DNA of 64,000 nucleotides, from NCBI GenBank assembly GCA_048268005.1, contig JBLWWJ010000005.1, positions 186,001 through 250,000 on the forward strand. The letters are read 5' to 3'. Shown here one piece after another: positions 9,877-18,388 of the stretch (within the stretch, counting starts at the first letter, position 1; every line of letters starts with the position of its first letter). Source of the DNA: Ancylomarina sp048268005 (GTDB lineage Bacteria; Bacteroidota; Bacteroidia; Bacteroidales; Marinifilaceae). A program made the position numbers and the translations under genes. Below the pieces are notes generated by a model that did no database searches, was not told the origin of the DNA, and saw only the letters and a program-made list of their open reading frames with translations.

Positions 9877-10425
9877 CTAATCGTTTTTCAACTTACTATA
9901 GACCTCCAAATCGGTAAATATCCCTCCGGTCAATTTTTCACCATCCCTTTCGATCCCCTCCAGCACAAAACCTAACTTTTGAGGTATCTTTTTACTGGGT
10001 AAATTCCCAACAGCACACCTTATTTGTACCCGATTCATTTCCAGTTCATCAAAAGCAAACTCGCAGAGTGTTTGAACGCACTGAGTTATAATATTTTTTT
10101 TCTGATATTCTTCAGATAACCAATAACCCAACTCGGTTCTCTTATTTTGTTTGTCGCTATCTTTAAAGCCTATCAATCCTGCAAACACACCATCGTAATG
10201 AATGACAAAAACATAATTATCATGTGTATCCTCAAGCATCTTCTTAATAAAGAACTCTGTATTTTCGACATGTACAGATACTTCAACAAATGGTAACCAC
10301 TTCCCCAAATACGGTCTCTGATTATCTATGGTTTTAAAAATATCCTCAGCGTCTAACAATTCAATTTCCTTTAGCAGGATATGATCAGACACTCTAATCT
10401 TTTTTATATGTTCTCTGTTAAGCAT
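9877..10425 (-). CDS. GNAT-family N-acetyltransferase (RimJ/RimL type)
   Basis: A 182-residue acetyl-CoA-dependent acetyltransferase of the RimJ/RimL/YdaF group, which acetylates protein N-termini or small amines. The N-terminal part has the RPYLGKWLPFV segment typical of ribosomal-protein serine acetyltransferase homologues; ELGYWLSEEYQKKNI around residues 98-112 and RCAVGNLPSKKIPQKLGF carry the acetyl-CoA-binding core. The true substrate cannot be told. It lies 36 bp downstream of the lipoprotein nuclease-like gene on the same strand. Confidence 0.85.
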   Translation of the reverse strand: MLNREHIKKIRVSDHILLKEIELLDAEDIFKTIDNQRPYLGKWLPFVEVSVHVENTEFFIKKMLEDTHDNYVFVIHYDGVFAGLIGFKDSDKQNKRTELGYWLSEEYQKKNIITQCVQTLCEFAFDELEMNRVQIRCAVGNLPSKKIPQKLGFVLEGIERDGEKLTGGIFTDLEVYSKLKND

Positions 10426-10461
10426 TGGCTAATATTTTAACAACAAAATAGATGAAATCCT

Positions 10462-11502
10462 TTAATATTCAAAAATTGCTAATAAACCTTTATGGTCTGA
10501 GGGCCATACTTTACCCGGCTTGCTAAACAAATCCTTATCTTCAACAAAAACCTCAGATTTTACAATTGAGGCATCAGGACCTACTATCACAACATTTTTA
10601 AGTTCGAGCTGAGATTTTTTATTATAAAAAATGAAATCGATACGCTCTCTTTCATCCGACTTAGGAGCCCATGTCAGTTTATCAATAGGTATCAAATCAT
10701 TATATGAAGGGTAAGTAAAGCCGGGATTCTGAACAGGATCTGGATATTGTTCACGATAGGTATCAATAAAACCAGCCTCTTCCAATAGTTTTGTGCACTC
10801 CCACTCTATAACCACACCCCTATGATCGTAAAGATCACTAGTCTCTTTAATCCAATCCCGATGAGATGGTTCATTAAAATCGCCCCCAATAATAACCTTA
10901 CTGCCTTGCTCTATCTCTAACTTCGCGTCTTTAATGAATACTTTTATGGCATCATCTCGCATAGAAGCCTTACTTACAGCTAAAAGCTCATCAACATCAG
11001 TTGTTGGCTCGGGCAATTCTTCCCAGGTATTACCCGAATAACCTCTAGGCATATAATAACTACAGTTCAAATAATCGAGATGAGCTGAATAAAACGCTAT
11101 GATTTCTCCATTAATATTGACTCTTGCTTTAGTTATCGATCCGTGATCATCCTTAACCGGATAAAGCGCAGAATAACTTTCAATAGGGTATCTTGAAATC
11201 AAGCCACTATCATAACTCTTACCGCCATAGAATTTTAACCCTCTAAGCTCCAGTTCAGCAATTATTCTTTCGTTAAAGTTGCTCTTGTTATAATTACGCA
11301 CTTCACTAAATGCCACGAGATGCGCATCAGTACGAACAATTTCTTCAACAATAGCATCAAACCCACCTGGCACAACAGTTCCTTCCTGCCAAATATTAAA
11401 TTGTAAGACTCGCAATTCCTGTTTTGGTTGGCACGCCGATAAAGTTAAGATGATCCCTAGTAGGCTTAGGCAGATTAGTTTGTTTAAAATTGGATATTTC
11501 AT
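10462..11502 (-). CDS. Endonuclease/exonuclease/phosphatase-family lipoprotein
   Basis: A 346-residue secreted protein of the DNase I/sphingomyelinase-like (EEP) fold. The N-terminus is a lipoprotein signal with lipobox LSAC (Cys24), so it should be membrane-anchored. The catalytic pattern is intact: LQFNIW, FSEVRN, SAHLDY, IGGDFNEPSH, DFIFYN and SDHKGLLA give the metal-binding Glu and the His/Asp pairs. Family members hydrolyse phosphodiesters or phosphomonoesters, including nucleic acids, phospholipids and inositol phosphates; which one here is unknown. Confidence 0.85.
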   Translation of the reverse strand: MKYPILNKLICLSLLGIILTLSACQPKQELRVLQFNIWQEGTVVPGGFDAIVEEIVRTDAHLVAFSEVRNYNKSNFNERIIAELELRGLKFYGGKSYDSGLISRYPIESYSALYPVKDDHGSITKARVNINGEIIAFYSAHLDYLNCSYYMPRGYSGNTWEELPEPTTDVDELLAVSKASMRDDAIKVFIKDAKLEIEQGSKVIIGGDFNEPSHRDWIKETSDLYDHRGVVIEWECTKLLEEAGFIDTYREQYPDPVQNPGFTYPSYNDLIPIDKLTWAPKSDERERIDFIFYNKKSQLELKNVVIVGPDASIVKSEVFVEDKDLFSKPGKVWPSDHKGLLAIFEY

Positions 11503-11587
11503 TCGGGTTATTTTAGTTTTATCAATAGCTTATATTAGAGTTCATTTGGCAAGATTCACACCATATTGAAGCTTCATTTTTTTTTAT

Positions 11588-12490
11588 TTAAGGCATTTCT
11601 GCTCCTGTGGCTTCATATATTCTAAACCATTGTTCATGACTCATCTCAATAGATATGGCGTCAACCGCATTTTTAATCCGTTCAATCTTACTGGTTCCGA
11701 CAATAGGCATTATACCAACCGGATGTTTCAACAACCAGGCATAAATCACCTGATCAATTTGATCAAGTTCCAACTCTTCTGCAATCTCAAGCAGTACCTT
11801 ATAATTTTTCTGTCCTTTCTCTGATTGAGGATTCAGCAAACGACCTCCGGCCAAGGGCGACCAAGCCATAGGTTTAATTCTTTCCTTTAAGAAAAAATCC
11901 AGATTCCCATTTTCGAAGTGCTCCAAACAATAGGGTGAAATTTCAACCTGATTCGTCACCAATTTCTCATCTGTATAAGAGTTAAGCATGTCAAATTGTT
12001 GACTATTGAAATTAGATACGCCAAAATTCAGAACTTGACCTCTTCGTTTAAGATCAGAAAAAGCTTTAGCGACTTCTTCAGGATTGAAAAAAGGCGATGG
12101 TCTGTGCAGCAGTAACACATCAAGATAATTTGTCTTCAGATTCTTCAAAGAATTCTCTACCGAAGTCACAATATGCTCATAGGAATAATCGTATGTCTTT
12201 AACTTCCTTTCCGGAAACTTATTCGATTCCAGTTTAATACCACATTTACTAATAATTTGAATTTCATCTCTTAAAGAGGGTTTCAGACTCAAAGCATCGC
12301 CAAATAATGATTCACAGGAATAATTACCATAAATATCGGCATGATCAAAACTCGTCACACCCAATTCAATTGATTGTTCTGTTAGTTTCAACAATTGCTG
12401 ATCCGAAAGTTTCCAATCGGCTAATCGCCAGTGTCCATGAATGATTCTGGATAATTCGAGATCTTTAGTGACTTGTGTTTTAGTTGTCAT
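11588..12490 (-). CDS. Aldo/keto reductase
   Basis: A 300-residue NADPH-dependent oxidoreductase of the YdhF-like AKR group, a TIM barrel reducing aldehydes or ketones. The catalytic tetrad is complete: Asp49 and Tyr54 (FDHADIYG), Lys82 (ISKCG) and His129 (LLLHRPSP). The cofactor-binding end is visible as PIVGTSKIERIKNAVDA. Stand-alone minus-strand gene between the nuclease-like lipoprotein and a histidine kinase; the physiological substrate is unknown. Confidence 0.92.
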   Translation of the reverse strand: MTTKTQVTKDLELSRIIHGHWRLADWKLSDQQLLKLTEQSIELGVTSFDHADIYGNYSCESLFGDALSLKPSLRDEIQIISKCGIKLESNKFPERKLKTYDYSYEHIVTSVENSLKNLKTNYLDVLLLHRPSPFFNPEEVAKAFSDLKRRGQVLNFGVSNFNSQQFDMLNSYTDEKLVTNQVEISPYCLEHFENGNLDFFLKERIKPMAWSPLAGGRLLNPQSEKGQKNYKVLLEIAEELELDQIDQVIYAWLLKHPVGIMPIVGTSKIERIKNAVDAISIEMSHEQWFRIYEATGAEMP

Positions 12491-12590
12491 TATTTCAATT
12501 TAAGTGGAGATATATTTAGTCGAAACTACAAAGCACATACCCAAGCTATTTCTTTAAAATTCAAGGATATTAACAAATGCTTATTCGATA

Positions 12591-13766
12591 TTATACAATT
12601 GGAAGAGTAAAAATAAATGAACTGCCCTGGTCTGGTTTACTTTCAACGTATATTTCACCCTTATGCTTATCTATAAACTCTTTGCACAGAATAAGACCTA
12701 AGCCTGTACCTGTTTCATTATCAGTTCCATTTTGAACTAACTGCTCATCTATCCTAAACAATTTCGCAATATCATCAGGTTTAATACCAATACCATTATC
12801 CCGTACAGAAATCTCAACAAAATTTTCAGATTTTTTTGATTCAACAATAACGGTTCCCCCACGGGGTGTAAACTTAATCGCATTTGAAACCAAATTCCTC
12901 ACAACTGTGTTGATCATGTTTGGATCTGCAAAAGCCGTTAGATTTTCATCAACTTTTGCTTCAAGATAAATTTGTTTTGTCTCGGCGCTTCCTCTTAACA
13001 GATTCACCACTTCGTTAATCAAATCCCACATATCAACCCTTTCAGGTTGCCAGGCCATTATACCCGTTTGCATTCTCGACCAATCCAGCAAATTCTCTAA
13101 AAGGCGATAGCCTTGTTTTGCTGAATTATTTATGATGGTTAGGAAATTAGCCATTTGCTCTTGCGACAATTCATTTGAACTGCTTAGTAAAAAGTCCGAA
13201 GCTCCAATCAACGATGCAAAAGGATTTTTTAAGTCGTGAGCAATAATTGAAAAGAATTTATCCTTAGTCGCATTTAGTAGCTCCAATTCCCTTTTCTGCT
13301 TTTCAATCTGGATCTTTTGCCTGGTCAATTCTTCCTCCAATAGATCTTTTACAAGCATTCTCTCTTTTAGGTTTTGCAAGCCTGTCGAAATAGTATCCAG
13401 AATATTAACCTGAAATTCATCCTCAACCATCTGTAAGTGACTGTATGTACAATGCAGTAAAGTAGAATTCATTTTGGCTCTTGCTGATGCCGATCTTTTA
13501 TCATCATTAACCAGAGCATATTCACCAAAACTTTTTCCCTTGTCCAACTCAATAAAAACATGCTCCTGGTCGTGAATTTGAACACTACCCTTTGCAATTA
13601 TAAATACAGAGCCCCCCATATCACCTTTTGTAAAAATGGCTTGACCTGCTGCAACTTCAATTTCATCAATATGATGTGCCAGAAACTGGAATACCTCCTC
13701 TTTCTGATCTGCTATGAAATCTAAATTTTTAAGCAAACTTATTTTACTCCTGTATGAAAGACCCAT
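12591..13766 (-). CDS. Cyclic-nucleotide-binding-domain histidine kinase
   Basis: A 391-residue soluble sensor kinase. Residues 15-125 form a cNMP-binding/Crp-like beta-roll (AIFTKGDMGGSVFIIAKGSV, then GKSFGEYALVNDDKRSASARA). A coiled coil (about 130-168) leads to the dimerisation/phosphoacceptor domain with His177 in IIAHDLKNPF, then the ATPase with NAIKF, DNGIGI and GTGLGL boxes. There is no membrane segment and no receiver domain, and no response regulator gene is adjacent, so the partner is unknown. The FGEYALV segment lacks the exact FGExALL(x)xxPRxAT phosphate cassette, so true cNMP binding is uncertain. Confidence 0.88.
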   Translation of the reverse strand: MGLSYRSKISLLKNLDFIADQKEEVFQFLAHHIDEIEVAAGQAIFTKGDMGGSVFIIAKGSVQIHDQEHVFIELDKGKSFGEYALVNDDKRSASARAKMNSTLLHCTYSHLQMVEDEFQVNILDTISTGLQNLKERMLVKDLLEEELTRQKIQIEKQKRELELLNATKDKFFSIIAHDLKNPFASLIGASDFLLSSSNELSQEQMANFLTIINNSAKQGYRLLENLLDWSRMQTGIMAWQPERVDMWDLINEVVNLLRGSAETKQIYLEAKVDENLTAFADPNMINTVVRNLVSNAIKFTPRGGTVIVESKKSENFVEISVRDNGIGIKPDDIAKLFRIDEQLVQNGTDNETGTGLGLILCKEFIDKHKGEIYVESKPDQGSSFIFTLPIV

Positions 13767-13942
13767 TATTCGTTTTTGGTATCGATTAAATTTAAGCGTT
13801 CTTAAAGAAATAAATTTTCAAGTAATTATGGCAAAAAAGGCTTAAAAAAAAAGCATCATTTTAAACGATTTACCATTTAAACAATGCTCATAATTTAGAT
13901 CCAAGATTTCATTCTAAATCAGGAATTCCTCCCTTAAATTTA

Positions 13943-14476
13943 CTATCCCTTCAAATCGATCAGCAATCGGTTAATAGAAATCAGATCAAACTCTCCAAAT
14001 TCTTCTTCCTTATAATGCTTGATAAACTCTCTATTGATAAGAAATAGCTTACTATTATAAGTGTCTTGCGGGTAGGTGTTTTCAGTATGAAAATCATCAA
14101 ATTTCTTAAAATTCAAAGGACAAGCCGATAGCTCCCAGGCATCACCTTCCTGATTCATGAATAGTAAGGGCAAACCATGAGTACGGCAGATTATCGGACG
14201 AGCTGCATACACCTGACACATATCTTCAATCAGGAAGTTACAGTCCTCATCTTCTGAATCCAGTTCCCTAAATTGCTGAGGGGGATTAGCTTTCAGTTGT
14301 TCTAGCATGCTGAAATATTCAACTGGCAAGACCTGAAAATTCATACAACAAGATGAACAACCTTTTTTACACGCCATTTCATTCTTATGCAATGTGCCAA
14401 GCTTTTCACTTAACTCACTAATTTCTGTTCTTAATTGCAGGTATTTATTAACTTCCTGAAGGGCTTTCTCGTTCAT
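13943..14476 (-). CDS. YkgJ-family cysteine-cluster protein
   Basis: A 177-residue protein of the YkgJ/CxxCxxCC zinc- or iron-chelating family (function not established). Cysteines lie at 36, 40, 43 and 44 (CKKGCSSCC), 79, 87 and 97 (MCQVYAARPIICRTHG), the family spacing. Residues 1-30 are helical and charged. Preceded by a consensus -7 box and followed by a separate histidine kinase gene. Confidence 0.85.
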   Translation of the reverse strand: MNEKALQEVNKYLQLRTEISELSEKLGTLHKNEMACKKGCSSCCMNFQVLPVEYFSMLEQLKANPPQQFRELDSEDEDCNFLIEDMCQVYAARPIICRTHGLPLLFMNQEGDAWELSACPLNFKKFDDFHTENTYPQDTYNSKLFLINREFIKHYKEEEFGEFDLISINRLLIDLKG

Positions 14477-14499
14477 CTTTCTTTATTTTCAAATTTTCA

Positions 14500-14507
14500 C
14501 AAAGATA
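14500..14507 (-). promoter_or_regulatory. Bacteroidota -7 box for the YkgJ-type gene
   Basis: On the minus strand this reads TATCTTTG, an exact TAnnTTTG match 24 bp before the start at 14476. A good -33 element is lacking. Confidence 0.45.
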
Positions 14508-14591
14508 GAATCTTAATTTTGAAATTAGAAGATGTGAGGATATGCTAATGGGTTAATGTAGTATCTCCTTTTTTTTTGCTAGCGCAACCCG

Positions 14592-15299
14592 TTACTCTTC
14601 AACACGATTTAAATCAATAGGTAATTGCTTTACTAGGCTAATACCATTGGGATTCACCTCAGCCTGATATGCAAATACTTCAACCCCACTCTCAACAGCC
14701 TTTTTCAATGCCTCTGCATAATCAGCGTCAATAGTCCATGCAGGTCCAAAGATCGTAACATCCGAACGCTGAATCACATAAAACATGACGGCACGAATAC
14801 CTTCAGCTTTCACTCTCATCAAGGTTTCCAAATGCTTCTTACCACGTGTTGTCACAGAGTCAGGGAATCGGGCATGCTCGCCTTCTTTCATGCTCACATT
14901 CTTAACCTCGATAAAACAGCTTTCCTTTTCATTTTTAGCAAAAACATCAAAACGGGAATCCTCAAACTTCACTTCTCGCCTCACTTCGGTATAAGTATCC
15001 AGTCCTTTAATTTCATGATCTCGTATTGCTTCATAAACCAACAGATTGGGAATACCTGTATTAATCCCTACCCAATCGCTATTAATATGAATCATTTCCC
15101 AGGTATATTTCGTTTTTCTTTTAGGATCGTCAACAGGTGTTAAATAAACATCAGCACCATTCTCAATACAGGTTTTCATACTCCCTGAATTGGTGCAATG
15201 AGCCACAACAAGTTCTCCCGAGTCAAGTTCAACATCAGCTAAAAATCGCTTGTATCGTTTAATGAGTTTGCCGTGTATCAAAGTTTCTGGAAATTGCAT
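14592..15299 (-). CDS. sfsA: SfsA DNA/RNA nuclease
   Basis: A 235-residue SfsA homologue (sugar fermentation stimulation protein), an OB-fold plus PD-(D/E)xK nuclease-like domain. The N-terminal RYKRFLADVELDSGELVVAH with CTNSGSM, and the catalytic-type segment RFDVFAKN...CFIEVKNVSM (Asp, Glu, Lys), match the family; HARFPDSVTTRGKKHLETL is the other conserved block. E. coli SfsA was first described as affecting maltose metabolism; its nuclease role is family knowledge. Divergent from the ATP-grasp-like gene, sharing a 128-bp gap. Confidence 0.95.
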   Translation of the reverse strand: MQFPETLIHGKLIKRYKRFLADVELDSGELVVAHCTNSGSMKTCIENGADVYLTPVDDPKRKTKYTWEMIHINSDWVGINTGIPNLLVYEAIRDHEIKGLDTYTEVRREVKFEDSRFDVFAKNEKESCFIEVKNVSMKEGEHARFPDSVTTRGKKHLETLMRVKAEGIRAVMFYVIQRSDVTIFGPAWTIDADYAEALKKAVESGVEVFAYQAEVNPNGISLVKQLPIDLNRVEE

Positions 15300-15374
15300 A
15301 GGCTAGGTAATGGTTTAGTGAAGTCTTATTATTAATTCCTGAAAGCTGAACAATTGAATATCCTTTCTACATTT

Positions 15375-15409
15375 TTTGCTTTCAGCTTGAAACAGAAATA
15401 TTACTTTTG
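15375..15409 (+). promoter_or_regulatory. Probable promoter of the 15428 gene
   Basis: TACTTTTG at 15402-15409 fits the -7 consensus; TTTG at 15375-15378 is a -33 candidate but the 23-bp spacer is longer than usual. Predicted start is about 12 nt ahead of the ATG at 15428. Confidence 0.4.
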
Positions 15410-15427
15410 CGGTAAATATACAATCTT

Positions 15428-16654
15428 ATGAGTAACAAAGCGCCCCATCTATACATTTTCAACGCGACTAGTGAAATGGCTATCTCTAATGGAACTGTTA
15501 GTTTTATGCCCAATAAAATACTATCCCGTTTTGAACAGGACCTGGACGTTTTGCCCATTTATTATGCTGAATCTAAAGATGTGATCCTGGTCAATCAAAT
15601 TCCTGATACTGATTTTCTAAAATCACTTGAAGAAGTTGGTATCAGTGTTCCAAGATTTGTCTTATTTCCTCAGTCACTTACCGATCAAACATTTTTGAAA
15701 GAAGAAAAAGGACGTCTGCACCCCTGGGGTTGGAGTCCGCGGATACACCATCAACTGGCCCCCTTTAAAAGTCAATGTCATCAAGATTATTTAGATCAGC
15801 CAAATGCCTACTGGCAAACTGAACACAAAGATCTTTATAGTCGCAAAGTTGCTCTCTCATGTCTTGAACACATCACTAAAAATGCCCCTTCAGACAAATA
15901 TATTTCAAAGGATATTTTCCCTGTTATTTGCACCCAACAATCTGAGGTTGAAGCGTTACAGAACAAATGGCAACAAATAGTGATTAAATCACCCTGGAGT
16001 TCATCGGGACGAGGCTTGCAAGTTTTACGAAAGGCATTTATAAACAAATCAGTTAAACAAGCACTTGGTGGCGTGCTTAAGTCTCAAGGCTATGTGATGG
16101 TAGAGGCACTTGTAAATAAACAATTAGATTTTTCAATTCAATTTTTTGCTGATGGGAAAGGTAATCTGGATTTTTTAGGCTTTGCCTTTTTCGACACCAA
16201 TGAAAATGGTCAGTATCAGGCTAACTACCTCGGCTATACACCTGAGATATTTGATCAAACATTAAGCAAGGCAGAACAAAGGCAACTTATAAACTCTGTA
16301 GGGGATGCACTAAAAGCCAATCAAATTCCACAAGAGTATTGTGGCTTTTTGGGCATTGATTGTATGCTATTCTTCGATTCTGAAGGTAAAAGCAAGATTC
16401 AACCCTGTTTAGAAATCAACCTGAGATATAATATGGGAACAATAGCTCTAAAGTTGAACCCATATATTCATCCTGAATCTAAAGGGACCTTTAATATCTT
16501 TGCAGATGCTAAATCGAATTTTGTCAATTTTAATAAAAAGATGAGTCAGACACATCCTTTTGAGATGAAAAATGGGAAATGGTATAAGGGCTATCTACCT
16601 CTAACAAGTCCAAACCAGGAAAAACTCTTTGGAGCCTACATTTTACTTGACTAA
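15428..16654 (+). CDS. ATP-grasp-like protein of unknown function
   Basis: A 408-residue cytoplasmic protein. The centre and C-terminal half follow an ATP-grasp layout: VIKSPWSSSGRGLQVL (phosphate loop), VMVEALVNKQLDFSIQFFAD (adenine lid and strand), and a metal-binding end EYCGFLGIDCMLFF...CLEINLRYNMG (Asp, Glu, Asn). The N-terminal part begins with LYIFNATSEMAISNG and has an LHPWGWSPRIHH block; I do not recognise its substrate. The fold suggests carboxylate-amine or carboxylate-thiol ligation. Transcribed alone, divergent from sfsA. Confidence 0.7.
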   Translation: MSNKAPHLYIFNATSEMAISNGTVSFMPNKILSRFEQDLDVLPIYYAESKDVILVNQIPDTDFLKSLEEVGISVPRFVLFPQSLTDQTFLKEEKGRLHPWGWSPRIHHQLAPFKSQCHQDYLDQPNAYWQTEHKDLYSRKVALSCLEHITKNAPSDKYISKDIFPVICTQQSEVEALQNKWQQIVIKSPWSSSGRGLQVLRKAFINKSVKQALGGVLKSQGYVMVEALVNKQLDFSIQFFADGKGNLDFLGFAFFDTNENGQYQANYLGYTPEIFDQTLSKAEQRQLINSVGDALKANQIPQEYCGFLGIDCMLFFDSEGKSKIQPCLEINLRYNMGTIALKLNPYIHPESKGTFNIFADAKSNFVNFNKKMSQTHPFEMKNGKWYKGYLPLTSPNQEKLFGAYILLD

Positions 16655-16906
16655 AGTGATGCTTTAGATAGGTCATAAATCAACATTTGGGGGCTTATTA
16701 TAATAAGAATTTAAAAAAAACTTTTTTTTTCTTCAAGCAATTATAGCAAATAAGAATTTCATCAATCACCCCTCTCCACCCTCTACAAGTCTCTAATTAT
16801 GGTACATAGGAGTTAATGGAATAAAATATCAGCATGGATAAAGCCATTGATTGAGTATTTTTTTATCATAAATACTCTCTATTTGAATAAAACTAATGAA
16901 GTTTAT
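16655..16906. other. Gene-free stretch upstream of the cold-shock promoter
   Basis: No convincing gene. It contains a poly-A/poly-T tract near 16710-16730 that could help end transcription of the preceding gene, but no strong hairpin was seen. Confidence 0.4.
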
Positions 16907-16938
16907 TTTGGATACTGAGAATATTACTATTACATTTG
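16907..16938 (+). promoter_or_regulatory. Promoter of the cold-shock gene
   Basis: TTTG at 16907-16910 and TACATTTG at 16931-16938 with a 20-bp spacer are an almost ideal Bacteroidota housekeeping promoter. The expected start near 16945 leaves a leader of about 140 nt before the ATG at 17087. Confidence 0.75.
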
Positions 16939-16944
16939 TTGCGT

Positions 16945-17086
16945 TGAAAAGCACTAACAAGAAGATAATATCATTAATATTCGTTACCATTCGTTCTCTT
17001 GAGAACAATACATAAATGAATCTTTACTTGGAATTATACTGAAAGGAAAGCTTTCCACAAATATTTATTATTTTAAAAAAATTACA
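16945..17086 (+). promoter_or_regulatory. Long 5' leader of the cold-shock gene
   Basis: About 140 nt of untranslated leader with two short perfect palindromes: GTTCTCTTGAGAAC at 16993-17006 and GGAAAGCTTTCC at 17045-17056. Long structured leaders that change fold with temperature are known for E. coli cspA; that this one works the same way is inference. Confidence 0.45.
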
Positions 17087-17278
17087 ATGCAAGGAACAGT
17101 AAAATTCTTTAACGAAACCAAAGGTTTTGGTTTCATTAAGCCAGCAGATTCAAGTGAAGACATTTTTGTACACTCTACAGGTCTTATTGACGAAATTCGT
17201 GAAGATGACAAAGTTGAGTACGATATGGAAAAAGGCCGTAAAGGTATGAACGCCGTAAACGTAAGAGTAATTGACTAA
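17087..17278 (+). CDS. Cold-shock protein (CspA family)
   Basis: A 63-residue single cold-shock domain that binds single-stranded RNA/DNA and acts as an RNA chaperone. RNP1 is KGFGFIKP and RNP2 is DIFVHST, both intact; it is slightly shorter than E. coli CspA. It has a strong promoter, a long leader and its own terminator, so it is a monocistronic unit. The C-terminal KGMNAVNVRVI is nearly repeated in the second cold-shock gene at 17663, which marks the two as paralogues. Confidence 0.95.
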   Translation: MQGTVKFFNETKGFGFIKPADSSEDIFVHSTGLIDEIREDDKVEYDMEKGRKGMNAVNVRVID

Positions 17279-17302
17279 TTCAGTTACTACGATACATAAA
17301 GG

Positions 17303-17330
17303 AAACCACCTCTCGAGGTGGTTTTTTTTG
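17303..17330 (+). terminator. Intrinsic terminator of the cold-shock gene
   Basis: AAACCACCTC / GAGGTGGTTT hairpin followed by a run of T, 25 bp behind the stop codon. Confidence 0.93.
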
Positions 17331-17590
17331 TGCCATACTTTTTTACTTCCCCTCACTCTGCTAATCGAAATTCTTAAATATTAGATCTAGTTAAACCATC
17401 TCTTGATTAGAGTAGATTTAAAAGATCATCATCTCTATTTATAATTACTGATCCCGAAAATTTCTCAAAATTTATCTGAAGAGAAACATAAAATATCCCA
17501 TCCTTAATTTCGTCTATAATTAAACGAAAGAATAATAGACTCCATAATGTCCCACAATCTTCTATTCTAATTCTACTATCAGAATTTACT
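17331..17590. other. Gene-free stretch between two cold-shock genes
   Basis: About 260 bp between convergent transcription units. I see no reading frame, repeat or structure that stands out. Confidence 0.4.
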
Positions 17591-17592
17591 CA

Positions 17593-17629
17593 CAAAAAAA
17601 GGATACTTACCTTTAGGTAAATATCCTTA
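17593..17629 (-). terminator. Intrinsic terminator of the second cold-shock-domain gene
   Basis: On the minus strand an AAGGATA/TATCCTT plus TTACCT/AGGTAA stem is followed by seven T. It lies about 35 bp behind the stop of the 17663-18118 gene. Confidence 0.85.
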
Positions 17630-17662
17630 AATATTGAAGAACAGTTTAAAACTGTATCTGTA

Positions 17663-18118
17663 TTATTTTTTAATCAAAGTCACATTCACAGCATTCATGC
17701 CCTTAGGACCACGCTCTGTTTCGAAGTTTACTTTATCATTTTCGTTCACATGATCAACTAATCCATTGATGTGAACAAAAATACTTTCTCCTGTTTCAGC
17801 ATCCTTAATGAAACCGTATCCCTTACTTGTGTTGAAGAAAGTAACCGTTCCTTTACGTAGAGGATCTTCCACATAACCTGCATTACTGTTTCTAGCACCT
17901 AGAACAATGCTATCAACATCAACTTCAACTTTTTTAGTTGGATCTGGAGGAGTAGATGTTAGTTGACCATTCTCGTCAACGTAAACCAACATATCTTCAA
18001 AAGATTGCCCACCACCGTTGGCTTTTCTTTCTTCTTTGCGTGCTTCTTTTTCTTTTCTTTTTTTGAGTTTTTTCTTTTCTAACTCTTTTTTACCGAATGT
18101 TTCTTTTGATCTGGCCAT
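17663..18118 (-). CDS. Cold-shock-domain protein with basic N-terminal extension
   Basis: A 151-residue nucleic-acid-binding protein. Residues 1-35 are an extremely Lys/Arg/Glu-rich helix; a linker of about 50 residues follows (SFEDMLVYVDENGQLTSTPP); residues 88-151 are a cold-shock domain with RNP1 KGYGFIKD and RNP2 SIFVHING. The architecture is a Bacteroidota variant of CspA; the basic helix probably adds RNA or ribosome contacts (inference). It has its own terminator and a -7 box about 57 bp upstream. Confidence 0.92.
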   Translation of the reverse strand: MARSKETFGKKELEKKKLKKRKEKEARKEERKANGGGQSFEDMLVYVDENGQLTSTPPDPTKKVEVDVDSIVLGARNSNAGYVEDPLRKGTVTFFNTSKGYGFIKDAETGESIFVHINGLVDHVNENDKVNFETERGPKGMNAVNVTLIKK

Positions 18119-18174
18119 TTAATTATTTAGTTCTTAATACAATAATATACCTCTTAAATTTAAGGCTATAATAA

Positions 18175-18182
18175 CAAACCTA
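18175..18182 (-). promoter_or_regulatory. -7 box of the second cold-shock-domain gene
   Basis: Minus-strand TAGGTTTG fits TAnnTTTG; expected start about 50 nt ahead of the ATG. No good -33 match. Confidence 0.4.
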
Positions 18183-18388
18183 TTATAGTATAAACCTAAT
18201 GGTGCTGCAAGATACGGAAATTATTCAACTTTCACTTCTTTTTTTTAACTCATCAGTAAAAAGAGAATTTATATTTCATTGAATACCATCGAGAAACTTC
18301 GCTTCGCACCAAATCATATGTTTAATCAAAATGATAAATTTACTTGTCACTCCTTTAGGATCTATCAACTTAACAGATGAATAGAAAA

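Noticed and set aside
16700..16740. Poly-A/poly-T tract behind the 15428 gene as an intrinsic terminator
   Set aside because: A-run and T-run could pair, but there is no GC-containing stem; too weak to call.
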